DNA of 64,000 bases, taken from assembly GCA_001897435.1 (NCBI GenBank), contig MKSV01000004.1, forward strand, positions 372,001-436,000, in the 5' to 3' direction. The stretch comes from Acidobacteriales bacterium 59-55 (GTDB lineage Bacteria > Acidobacteriota > Terriglobia > Terriglobales > Acidobacteriaceae). Below, in pieces: positions 1-7,238 of this stretch; the first letter of the stretch is position 1, and every line of letters starts with the position of its first letter. The notes below the pieces were generated by a model, which was not told the DNA's origin, did not search any database, and saw only the letters and a program-made list of their open reading frames with translations. A program made the position numbers and the translations under genes.

Positions 1-1
1 A

Positions 2-60
2 ACCCCATGTCCTGACATGCAGGACATGGGGTACCCCGGGATTGCTGGGGTAAAACATAA
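2..60. repeat. Perfect hairpin plus GGGGTACCCC palindrome
   Basis: A perfect 13-bp inverted repeat (ACCCCATGTCCTG at 2-14, CAGGACATGGGGT at 20-32) encloses a 5-nt loop. The right arm runs into the palindrome GGGGTACCCC at 28-37 and an A-rich stretch to about 60. It lies just downstream of the minus-strand PEP-CTERM gene. A T tract for minus-strand termination is not obvious. I believe similar GGGGTACCCC-containing hairpins are dispersed in acidobacterial genomes, but I cannot verify that from this window. Confidence 0.55.
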
Positions 61-102
61 ACCAAGGAGAAAAGCAGTGCCGGTTACAAGAGAAATGGTT
101 CC

Positions 103-681
103 TTAGCTGGCGCGCTGCGGGGCCATCCGGCGATAGAGCATTCCCGCACCGCCGAAGAGTCCGGTGGTAAGCAGCAGCAGAGAAGCCGGTTCAGGGACGG
201 GAGAGGTAGGCGGAACCTGCGAGGCAGTAAAGGTGCCGTAGGAGCCGCTCTGCTCGTTGTTGTAGTAGAAGGCGTAGACGCCGGTGGTGTGCAGCGCGTA
301 ACGGTCGTTGGTTCCGGTTCCAAGCTCCTGAGCGAAGGTGATGTCGTAGAGCGAGCCGTTCTGGAAGACCACGAAGGCATCGGTGTCTCCCGCGAGGGTG
401 AAGGTCTGGCCGGCCAGGGTGAAGCTCAGGTCATTGAGGTTGCCAAGCGCAAGCGAGTAGGTGGTGTTGCCGGTTGCCGCCGGTGCGCCGTCGATGGTGA
501 ACGTTCCCGTTCCTCCGATGGTCGAACCGGCGCCGGGAGTCAGGGTGAGGTTATAGGTCAGGGGTGAGGCGTGCAGGGCGGCGGGAGCGAACGCTGTCAG
601 CGCGATTGCGACGGCAGCGACCAAAGCAGGTTTGACGAGGGAGATTTTACGGGCCTTGCAAGCGGCAAGCAGGGAATACAT
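103..681 (-). CDS. PEP-CTERM sorting domain protein
   Basis: Secreted protein of 192 aa. After a short basic start (MYSLLAACKARK) there is a hydrophobic signal segment ending near ALHAS, then a beta-rich body full of G, T, N and S. The C-terminus has the PEP-CTERM signature: VPEPASLLLL, a hydrophobic helix, then the basic anchor YRRMAPQR. In this family the tail is recognised by an exosortase during export to the cell surface. No exosortase gene is seen here. The ATG at 681 is chosen because GGAGG lies 8 nt upstream; an in-frame TTG five codons earlier would sit inside that site. The body gives no enzymatic clue. Confidence 0.85.
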   Translation of the reverse strand: MYSLLAACKARKISLVKPALVAAVAIALTAFAPAALHASPLTYNLTLTPGAGSTIGGTGTFTIDGAPAATGNTTYSLALGNLNDLSFTLAGQTFTLAGDTDAFVVFQNGSLYDITFAQELGTGTNDRYALHTTGVYAFYYNNEQSGSYGTFTASQVPPTSPVPEPASLLLLTTGLFGGAGMLYRRMAPQRAS

Positions 682-850
682 CAGTGAATCCTCCAAAGAC
701 GAACTGCTGTCTATGCCTGTGTCTAAGCAGGTTGGAGGCCAAACGCGAAAGTAGTCCGAATACAGGGAAAAACGTTGAATTGGCTACTTCCGGGTCATGG
801 AGAGAAGCTGGATGCGCATTAATTTGCCCTTGGTGTGCATTTTTTTGCCC

Positions 851-894
851 ATATCTCGATGGGATGGGAAATTGGTCCCTCACCCATGAGATAT
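851..894. repeat. Imperfect inverted repeat
   Basis: ATATCTCGATGGG at 851-863 pairs with CCCATGAGATAT at 883-894, with one bulged G and a loop of about 19 nt. It lies between two minus-strand genes (922-1314 and 103-681). The adjacent T run (840-846) is on the wrong side to act as a minus-strand intrinsic terminator, so its role is open. Confidence 0.45.
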
Positions 895-921
895 CGCGCA
901 GAAAACGCTCGATGTCTGGAC

Positions 922-1314
922 TTAGCGGACGACCCAGGCGTTATAGGCGATGATCTTGCCCTGGGCGTCGCGAACGGGCTCGTAGCGTTCGAGGGTGACT
1001 TCTCCGGAGATAGGCTCGATCAGTTGCAGGATGGCGGCGCGGCGATCGCTTTCGGTGGTGGCTCCGGTCAGGTCTTCGGCGCGAATCTGGTAGACGAAGG
1101 CTGCGCCCTCGTCATTGTTTTCGCGGTTGACCCCGGTGGTCTTGACCAGCACTTCGCTCGATTGCAGGGCGACAGTCTCGACCGGCTTGTCTCTGTAGTC
1201 GATGAACCGGGGCGAGACGAAGAGGAAGAGCAGGATCAGCGTCACCATGATGTCGTAGTGGAAGCTGCCGCGCTCGTAGGTCCAGAAGAGATAGCTGCGA
1301 AGGATCTTTCCCAT
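922..1314 (-). CDS. Small single-pass membrane protein, unknown function
   Basis: A 130-aa protein. The N-terminal part has one strong membrane helix (about residues 20-36, DIMVTLILLFLFVSPRFI), preceded by a short cytoplasmic segment. The rest is a soluble mixed alpha/beta domain with many charged residues. I do not recognise a named domain. AAAGGAG stands about 8 nt before the ATG, inside the end of serS. The gene begins 4 nt after the serS stop, so the two are very likely co-transcribed and possibly translationally coupled. Codon use and the strong ribosome site support a real gene. Confidence 0.75.
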   Translation of the reverse strand: MGKILRSYLFWTYERGSFHYDIMVTLILLFLFVSPRFIDYRDKPVETVALQSSEVLVKTTGVNRENNDEGAAFVYQIRAEDLTGATTESDRRAAILQLIEPISGEVTLERYEPVRDAQGKIIAYNAWVVR

Positions 1315-1318
1315 GACG

Positions 1319-2647
1319 TCAGCTCCTTTCCTGCTGCTTGCCGATCACTGTAGCACCGTTCATATAGGGTACGAGGGCGTCGGGGACGCGGACGGTGCCG
1401 TCGGCCTGCTGGTAATTTTCCAGGATGGCCAGATACGTGCGCCCGACGGCAAGGCCGCTGCCGTTGAGAGTGTGCAGGAATTCGGTTTTTTTTGCGCCGG
1501 TTGGACGGTATCTGATATTGGCGCGACGGGCCTGGAAGGCCTCGAAGTTCGAGCAGGAGGAGATCTCGCGGTAGAGATTCTGGCCGGGGAGCCAGACTTC
1601 GAGGTCGTAGGTCTTGGCCGAGGAGAAGCCCATGTCGCCGGTGCAGAGCAGCATACGGCGGTAGGGGAGGCCGAGCCTTTCGAGCACGGCTTCGGCGTTA
1701 CGGGTGAGGCGTTCGTGCTCTTCGTTGGAGTCTTCGGGTTTGACGAACTTGACCAGTTCGACCTTCTGGAACTGGTGCTGGCGGATCATGCCGCGGACGT
1801 CTTTGCCGTAAGATCCGGCCTCGGAGCGGAAGCAGGGAGTGTAGGCGCAGAAGGAGATGGGAAGCTGCGCTTCGTCGAGGGTCTCGTCGCGGAAGAGGTT
1901 GGTGACCGGGACCTCGGCGGTGGGGATGAGCCAGTGGTCGCTCTCCTGATAGTTGCCGGGCTCGTAGCTACCCTTATCGTCGCAGTGGAAGAGGTCTTCG
2001 GCAAACTTGGGAAGCTGGCCGGTGCCGAAGAGCGACTTCGAGTTGACCATGTAGGGGGGGAGGACCTCGGTATAGCCGTGCTCCCCGGTATGGAGGTCGA
2101 GCATGAAGTTGGCGAGGGCGCGTTCGAGGCGGGCTCCCTGGCCGTAGTGGACGACGAAACGCGAGCCGGAGATCTTGGCGGCGCGATTGAAGTCGAGGAT
2201 GCCGAGGGCCTCGCCCAGCTCCCAGTGGGGTTTGGCGGGGAAGTCGAAGGCGGGCGGCGTGCCCCAGGTCTTTTCGACGCGGTTGTCATGTTCGGACTTG
2301 CCGACGGGGACCTCGTCCTGCGGGAGGTTGGGGATGATCTGCATCATCTCGCGCAGGCGCTCGTCGGCAGCGGCGGCGGTGGCTTCGAGAGACTCGACCT
2401 CGGTCTTGAGCGTCCGCGTCTGCTCGGTTTGCGCGGTGGCGTCCGATCCGGAGCGGCGAAGAGCGGCGATCTCCGCGGTGAGCTTGTTACGCTCAGCTTT
2501 CAGCGTCTCGACTCGCGTGATGGCGTCGCGACGCTGTTGGTCTACCTCGATAAAGTTGCCAAGCGCAGCGGCGGGGTCCATTCCCCGCGCGCGCAGTTTT
2601 TCTTCTACAAAGGGCAGATTTGCCCGCATCAATGCCAGATCGATCAT
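1319..2647 (-). CDS. serS: Serine--tRNA ligase
   Basis: Cytoplasmic class II aminoacyl-tRNA synthetase that charges tRNA-Ser (and tRNA-Sec) with serine. At 442 aa it is slightly longer than many bacterial SerRS. The N-terminal 110 residues form the long antiparallel coiled-coil arm that binds tRNA (alternating K/E/R-rich helices). The catalytic core follows, with motif 2 around [20 protein letters not shown] and motif 3 at [17 protein letters not shown]. The start at 2647 follows a TAAAAT box after 8 nt with no Shine-Dalgarno sequence, suggesting a leaderless message. A small membrane-protein gene follows directly downstream. Confidence 0.97.
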   Translation of the reverse strand: MIDLALMRANLPFVEEKLRARGMDPAAALGNFIEVDQQRRDAITRVETLKAERNKLTAEIAALRRSGSDATAQTEQTRTLKTEVESLEATAAAADERLREMMQIIPNLPQDEVPVGKSEHDNRVEKTWGTPPAFDFPAKPHWELGEALGILDFNRAAKISGSRFVVHYGQGARLERALANFMLDLHTGEHGYTEVLPPYMVNSKSLFGTGQLPKFAEDLFHCDDKGSYEPGNYQESDHWLIPTAEVPVTNLFRDETLDEAQLPISFCAYTPCFRSEAGSYGKDVRGMIRQHQFQKVELVKFVKPEDSNEEHERLTRNAEAVLERLGLPYRRMLLCTGDMGFSSAKTYDLEVWLPGQNLYREISSCSNFEAFQARRANIRYRPTGAKKTEFLHTLNGSGLAVGRTYLAILENYQQADGTVRVPDALVPYMNGATVIGKQQERS

Positions 2648-2655
2648 TAACTTGT

Positions 2656-2661
2656 ATTTTA
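2656..2661 (-). promoter_or_regulatory. TANNNT box of serS, leaderless type
   Basis: On the minus strand TAAAAT ends 8 nt before the serS ATG. At that distance transcription would start at or next to the start codon. No purine-rich ribosome site is present. No TTGACA-like -35 is evident. Confidence 0.5.
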
Positions 2662-2733
2662 GCGTCTTGCGGCGGAAACGCCGACGGAGTAGTGGGTATC
2701 GGTAGCATCCCAGGTTGAGAAAAATGTACCTCA

Positions 2734-2787
2734 GCGGCTAAAGCCGCACTACAGGTGCGTGACTTGCGGCACGGCTGAAGCCGTGCC
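2734..2787. repeat. Two palindromes between serS and the phosphatase gene
   Basis: GCGGCT-AA-AGCCGC (2734-2747) and the longer GGCACGGCT-GA-AGCCGTGCC (2768-2787) stand 20 nt apart in the divergent spacer. Both follow the same design: complementary arms around GGCT/AGCC with a 2-nt centre. Such paired gene-spacer palindromes look like a REP-type dispersed element. The open reading frame that continues upstream through this element into the phosphatase is not likely to be translated. Confidence 0.55.
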
Positions 2788-2846
2788 CTTAACAGAACCT
2801 GACTCAATCCGAGGTCTCTGGGTAGCCCAAGCCGACAAAATACAGT

Positions 2847-2852
2847 TACCCT
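2847..2852 (+). promoter_or_regulatory. TANNNT box of pafA-like gene
   Basis: TACCCT ends 8 nt before the ATG at 2861, with no convincing Shine-Dalgarno sequence between them. It fits the same leaderless pattern as serS on the other strand. Confidence 0.4.
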
Positions 2853-2860
2853 ATCGAGAT

Positions 2861-4513
2861 ATGCGAAAGTGTTTTGCCTCTTTCCTGCTGCTCGCGGTTT
2901 CTCTGTGTGTCGCGTTGCCGGCGCGTGCCGATGCGTATCATGCCAAGCCGAAACTGGTGGTGGTGCTGGTGATCGACCAGTTTCGCGGCGATTATCTGGA
3001 TCGCTATCGGGATGACTTCAAGACGAAGAACGGGTTCAACCTGTTTTTGAAGCAGGGAGCGTACTTTACCGACTGCTACTACGACTACGCCAATACCATC
3101 ACGGCGCCGGGGCACGCGACGATCGGGACCGGGGCCTATACCAACGGGCATGGAATTGTGCAGAACGAGTGGTGGGACCTGAAGCGTTCGACGACGCATC
3201 CGGTCAGTTCGGTCGAAGATGAGCGCTACGCGGTGGTAGGCGATCCCGCGTCGAAGGAGACCGGAGCCTCGCCGCGGAATGAGCAGGCCTCGACGCTGGG
3301 AGACGAGGTGGTTCTGGCGACGCAGGGACGGGGAAAGTTGTTCGGGGTTTCGCTCAAGGACCGGGCTGCGATTCTGACCTCGGGCCATGCCTCGAAAGGG
3401 GCTTTCTGGGTTGATCACGCGAGCGGGAAGTTTGTTACCTCGACCTACTGGTCAAAACAGTTGCCGGCGTGGGCGCAGGCGTTCAACGACAGCGGACGCC
3501 GCGACCAGGCGGTGCGGGAGGCGGGTGCGAAGCCCGGCCATTTCTATGAGGAGGTGGGAGCTCATCCGGCCTCGGTTTCCTATCTGCTGGACTTCGCGAA
3601 GTCGCTGATTGCAGGAGAACAACTGGGGAGGCACGACGTCACGGATGTGTTGACCATCAGCATCTCTTCGACCGATATTCTGGGCCATCGCGTGGGGCCG
3701 GATGCCCCGGAGCAGCGGGCCATGATCGATGCGATCGATGTCGATCTCGACGGATTTTTTACGTGGCTCGACAAGAACGTCGACGGCGGCATGGGTAATG
3801 TATGGGTCGCGCTGACGGGCGATCACGGAGTCGCCCCTGTCTCCGCGGTGGCGGAAAAGCTGGGAATCCCGGCGGCGATGTTCGACGCCAAGAAGCTGGC
3901 TGCCGAGGTGAACGACAGGCTGAACCAGCGTTTTTCTCCGGGCAAGGGCAGCAAATATCTACTGGGCTTGACCATGCCGTACGTCCAACTGGACCCACGG
4001 ACATTTGAGCAGGCGAAGGTGACGGAGGCAGAGGCGGAGCAGGCAGTAGCGGAGATTCTGCCTGCGGCACTCGAAGCGACGCTGCCGCCTGAGGAGAAGG
4101 GCATAAGCCAGGTGCGGCTGCCCTCCAGGCCGCTGATTCGGCGTGTGTATACGCGGGTTCAAATGGAGGCGGGCCAGATTCCGGCGACCGAGGAGGGAAG
4201 GCTGATTTTGCATAGCTACTCCACAAATCTCGGATGGTTTGTGATGGCGTCGCCGGGGATGTACGAGATGAGCCAGCGGACCGGGACGAGCCATTACTCG
4301 CCGTACTCCTACGACCGGCATGTGCCGCTGGCGTTCTACGGGTCGGCATTTGTGCCGGGAACGTACCATGATCGTGTGGCTCCGGTGGACATTGCGGCGA
4401 CCTTTGCTTCGCTGCTGCGGATCAATCAGCCGTCTGCGAGCGTGGGTCAGGTATTGACCATGGCAATGCGCCCGGAGATGAGCGAGAGTGTGGCTCGAAA
4501 GGCGGTTGATTAG
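2861..4513 (+). CDS. PafA-type alkaline phosphatase family protein
   Basis: Predicted exported phosphomonoesterase of the alkaline phosphatase superfamily, 550 aa. Residues 1-25 are a signal peptide ending ARADA. The first metal-site motif VIDQFRGDYL is at 38-47. The TITAPGHATIGTG segment carries the likely nucleophile Thr81. GVSLKDRAAI supplies Lys166 and Arg168, the K-x-R pair typical of PafA-like monoesterases rather than diesterases. Later motifs include TDILGHRVGP and LTGDHGVAPV for the remaining zinc ligands. The ATG at 2861 is chosen because it begins the signal peptide; the longer frame upstream runs through the palindrome element. pyrD starts on the last base of its stop codon. Confidence 0.85.
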   Translation: MRKCFASFLLLAVSLCVALPARADAYHAKPKLVVVLVIDQFRGDYLDRYRDDFKTKNGFNLFLKQGAYFTDCYYDYANTITAPGHATIGTGAYTNGHGIVQNEWWDLKRSTTHPVSSVEDERYAVVGDPASKETGASPRNEQASTLGDEVVLATQGRGKLFGVSLKDRAAILTSGHASKGAFWVDHASGKFVTSTYWSKQLPAWAQAFNDSGRRDQAVREAGAKPGHFYEEVGAHPASVSYLLDFAKSLIAGEQLGRHDVTDVLTISISSTDILGHRVGPDAPEQRAMIDAIDVDLDGFFTWLDKNVDGGMGNVWVALTGDHGVAPVSAVAEKLGIPAAMFDAKKLAAEVNDRLNQRFSPGKGSKYLLGLTMPYVQLDPRTFEQAKVTEAEAEQAVAEILPAALEATLPPEEKGISQVRLPSRPLIRRVYTRVQMEAGQIPATEEGRLILHSYSTNLGWFVMASPGMYEMSQRTGTSHYSPYSYDRHVPLAFYGSAFVPGTYHDRVAPVDIAATFASLLRINQPSASVGQVLTMAMRPEMSESVARKAVD

Positions 4514-5448
4514 TGACGACCCACGATAAAGGCCCGGATATGCGCGTCACCGTGGCGGGTGTCGAGTTTCGCTCGCCGGTGATCGCGGCCAGCGGGACGT
4601 TCGGTTATGGGATTGAGTTTGAGGAGATCGTTTCGCTCGAACGGATCGGCGGGTTCGTGACCAAGGGGTTGTCGCGGGAGCCGATGGTGGGCAACGCCGC
4701 TCCGAGGATCATCGAGACGGCGGCAGGGATGATGAACGCCATCGGGTTGCAGAATATGGGGGTTAGGCCGTTTATTTCGGAGAAGCTGCCGAAACTGCGC
4801 AAGTTGCCGGGCGCGGTGGTGATTGCGAACGTCTTCGGCTTTACCATCGAGGACTGCCTGGAGGTGATCGGCGCCTTGAACGACGCCGAGGGCATCGCCA
4901 TGTACGAGCTGAACGCGAGCTGTCCGAATACAAGTCACGGGGGGATGGTCTTTGGTACCGATCCGGCGCTGCTGCACGAGTTGACGGCGCGGTGCAAGGC
5001 CGCCGCAAAGAGGCCGCTCATGGTGAAGCTGTCTCCAAATGTGACCAGCATCGGACAGATGGCGAAGGTTGCCGAGGACGGCGGGGCGGATGCTGTCTCG
5101 CTGGTGAATACGTTTGTCGCGCTATCGATTGACGTGGTGACGCGGAAGCCGAGGATCGCCAACGTGACCGGAGGGCTTTCGGGGCCGGCGATCCGGCCGA
5201 TTGCGGTGCGGATGGTGCATGAGGCGTCGCGCGCGGTGAAGATTCCGGTGGTAGGGATGGGCGGGATCGTGCGGGCGCAGGACGCGGTCGAGTTTATGCT
5301 GGCCGGAGCGACGGCGGTGCAGGTGGGGACGGCCAGCTACGCCGATCCGAGGGCGGTGGAGAACATCGCCAATGGGCTGAGGCGCTGGTGCGCGGCGCAC
5401 GAGGTCACGCACGTCAGTTCGCTGACCGGGGCGGCCCTGCTTAACTAA
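4513..5448 (+). CDS. pyrD: Dihydroorotate dehydrogenase, class 1B catalytic subunit
   Basis: FMN enzyme oxidising dihydroorotate to orotate in pyrimidine synthesis, 311 aa. The TIM-barrel hallmarks are SGTFGYG near the N-terminus and NASCPNTSHGG with the catalytic base Cys137, flanked by the substrate-binding Asn residues. VKLSPNV, SLVNTF, GGLSGPAIRP and the phosphate-binding GMGGI follow. Absence of an N-terminal membrane helix and the Cys base place it in class 1. The NAD-linked 1B form needs a PyrK electron-transfer partner, which is not in this window. The GTG start shares one base with the preceding stop (TAGTG), so translation is probably coupled. An ATG at 4540 is an alternative start. 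Confidence 0.95.
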   Translation: MTTHDKGPDMRVTVAGVEFRSPVIAASGTFGYGIEFEEIVSLERIGGFVTKGLSREPMVGNAAPRIIETAAGMMNAIGLQNMGVRPFISEKLPKLRKLPGAVVIANVFGFTIEDCLEVIGALNDAEGIAMYELNASCPNTSHGGMVFGTDPALLHELTARCKAAAKRPLMVKLSPNVTSIGQMAKVAEDGGADAVSLVNTFVALSIDVVTRKPRIANVTGGLSGPAIRPIAVRMVHEASRAVKIPVVGMGGIVRAQDAVEFMLAGATAVQVGTASYADPRAVENIANGLRRWCAAHEVTHVSSLTGAALLN

Positions 5449-5479
5449 AACAAAAGCTGTGCAGCATAATAGTTAAGTG

Positions 5480-7093
5480 ATGATTGAACACTCTTCCGCC
5501 TCCAGTTCAGCTAGTTCTGCCGATCTTCGGCCCATTCGCCGCGCTCTTTTGTCCGTCACGGACAAGACGGGGCTTGTCGATTTTGCCCGTGTGCTTGCTT
5601 CCTTTAATGTTGACCTTGTATCGACCGGGGGGACAGCTCGGGCGTTGCGCGAGGCGGGGCTGCCGGTGCGCGATATCAGCGATCTGACCGGATTTCCCGA
5701 GATGCTGGATGGGCGGGTGAAGACGCTGCACCCGAAGGTGCATGGCGGCATCCTGCATATTCGCGACAATGCGGAGCATCAGGCATCGGTGGCAGAACAT
5801 GCGATTGAGCCAATCGATATGGTCGTGGTCAATCTCTATGCCTTCGAGAAGACTGCGAAGCGGCCGGGGGTGGCGTTTGCCGATGTGATCGAAAATATCG
5901 ATATTGGCGGCCCTTCGATGGTGCGGTCAGCGGCGAAGAACTTTGCCGATGTGGCAATTGTGAGTTCGGCGGCTGATTATGACTCGCTGACGGAGGAACT
6001 GAAGGCGAACGCAGGCAGCCTGGGGCGGGCTACGCGGTGGCGTCTGGCGAAGCAGGCATTCGCGGTGACGGCGGCCTATGACGCAGGGATTGCGACGGCG
6101 CTCGAAAGTATTGAAGAACCGAGCGGTGCGGCTGTGTTCTCGGACGCGCTGCCACAGTCGATTCGCATCATTGAGCCGTTGGCCAAGACGCTGCGTTATG
6201 GAGAGAATCCGCACCAGAAAGCGGCGCTGTATGTCGACGGCAGCGGCCAGGGGATTGCCGGAGCGAAGCAGTTGCAGGGCAAGGAGCTTAGCTATAACAA
6301 TCTCGTTGATCTCGATGCGTGCTGGGACCTGGTGAGCGAGTTCGATGAGACGGCCGTGGCGATCATCAAGCACACCAATCCCTGTGGGGCTTCGACCGGG
6401 GGGACGGTGCTCGAGGCCTATAAACGGGCGCTCGCGGGGGATCCGGTCTCGGCATTTGGTGGCGTCATCGGTATTAACCGTGAGGTGGATGCCGAGGCGG
6501 CCGAAGAGATTGCCAAACTGTTCGTCGAGGCGATTGTGGCGCCGTCGTTCACGGCGGATGCGCTGGAGAGATTTGCGGCGAAGAAGAATCTGCGGCTGGT
6601 GCAGATTATTCCGGCAGAGACGACCCGGGTGCTGAAGCAGGTCTCGGGCGGGCTGCTGGTGCAGGACGCCGACCGGCTGAAGATTACCGAGGCGGAATTG
6701 AAGATCGTGACCGAACGCAAACCGACGCCGGAGGAGATGCGGTCGCTGCTGTTCGCCTGGACGGTGTGCAAGTATGTGAAGTCGAACGCGATCGTTTATG
6801 CGCGGTTTGCCGATGGGCATGGGCAGACGGTCGGGATCGGCGCGGGGCAGATGAGCCGGGTGGACGCGGCTCGGTTTGGAGCGATGAAGGCGGCGCTGCC
6901 GCTGGCGGGCACGGTGGCGGCTTCGGACGCCTTTTTCCCGTTTGCCGATGGGCTCGAAGTCGTTGCCAAGGCCGGAGCTACGGCGGTGATTCAGCCTGGC
7001 GGCTCGGTGCGCGATGCTGAGGTAATCGAGGCGGCGAACCGGCTGGGCGTGGCGATGGCGGTAACGGGGGTTCGGCATTTTAGGCATGGCTGA
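5480..7093 (+). CDS. purH: Bifunctional AICAR transformylase/IMP cyclohydrolase
   Basis: Performs the last two steps of IMP synthesis; about 537 aa, normal length. Residues 10-160 form the MGS-like cyclohydrolase domain (STGGTARALREAG, FPEMLDGRVKTLHPKVHGG, NIDIGGPSMVRSAAKN). The transformylase domain follows, with LRYGENPHQ, KHTNPCG with the catalytic Lys-His, DPVSAFGG, DAFFPFADG and QPGGS. A GTG at 5477 is an alternative start. CATAAT at 5465-5470 ends 9 nt before the ATG, close to the leaderless spacing seen at other genes here. It lies 31 nt after pyrD but may have its own promoter. Confidence 0.97.
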   Translation: MIEHSSASSSASSADLRPIRRALLSVTDKTGLVDFARVLASFNVDLVSTGGTARALREAGLPVRDISDLTGFPEMLDGRVKTLHPKVHGGILHIRDNAEHQASVAEHAIEPIDMVVVNLYAFEKTAKRPGVAFADVIENIDIGGPSMVRSAAKNFADVAIVSSAADYDSLTEELKANAGSLGRATRWRLAKQAFAVTAAYDAGIATALESIEEPSGAAVFSDALPQSIRIIEPLAKTLRYGENPHQKAALYVDGSGQGIAGAKQLQGKELSYNNLVDLDACWDLVSEFDETAVAIIKHTNPCGASTGGTVLEAYKRALAGDPVSAFGGVIGINREVDAEAAEEIAKLFVEAIVAPSFTADALERFAAKKNLRLVQIIPAETTRVLKQVSGGLLVQDADRLKITEAELKIVTERKPTPEEMRSLLFAWTVCKYVKSNAIVYARFADGHGQTVGIGAGQMSRVDAARFGAMKAALPLAGTVAASDAFFPFADGLEVVAKAGATAVIQPGGSVRDAEVIEAANRLGVAMAVTGVRHFRHG

Positions 7094-7238
7094 GGCAGCG
7101 ACGGATATAATCAGCGCCAGCCTTGCTAGCGGCCGGGCCGGGCAGCGCATCTAAACGTCAGTCGGGACCGTCTAACCTCTGACTTTTGTATTCGCAACGA
7201 TTCGGTCCAGAGTTTGCCAGTCCAGAAAGCTACATGAG

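Noticed and set aside
851..894. Inverted repeat as terminator of the serS-membrane protein unit
   Set aside because: The T run is on the wrong side for minus-strand termination and the loop is long; kept only as an inverted repeat.
1313..2650. Plus-strand open frame of 445 codons opposite serS
   Set aside because: It is the antisense shadow of serS; it has no ribosome site, and the composition (long E/V/G-rich runs) is that of a mirrored high-GC gene.
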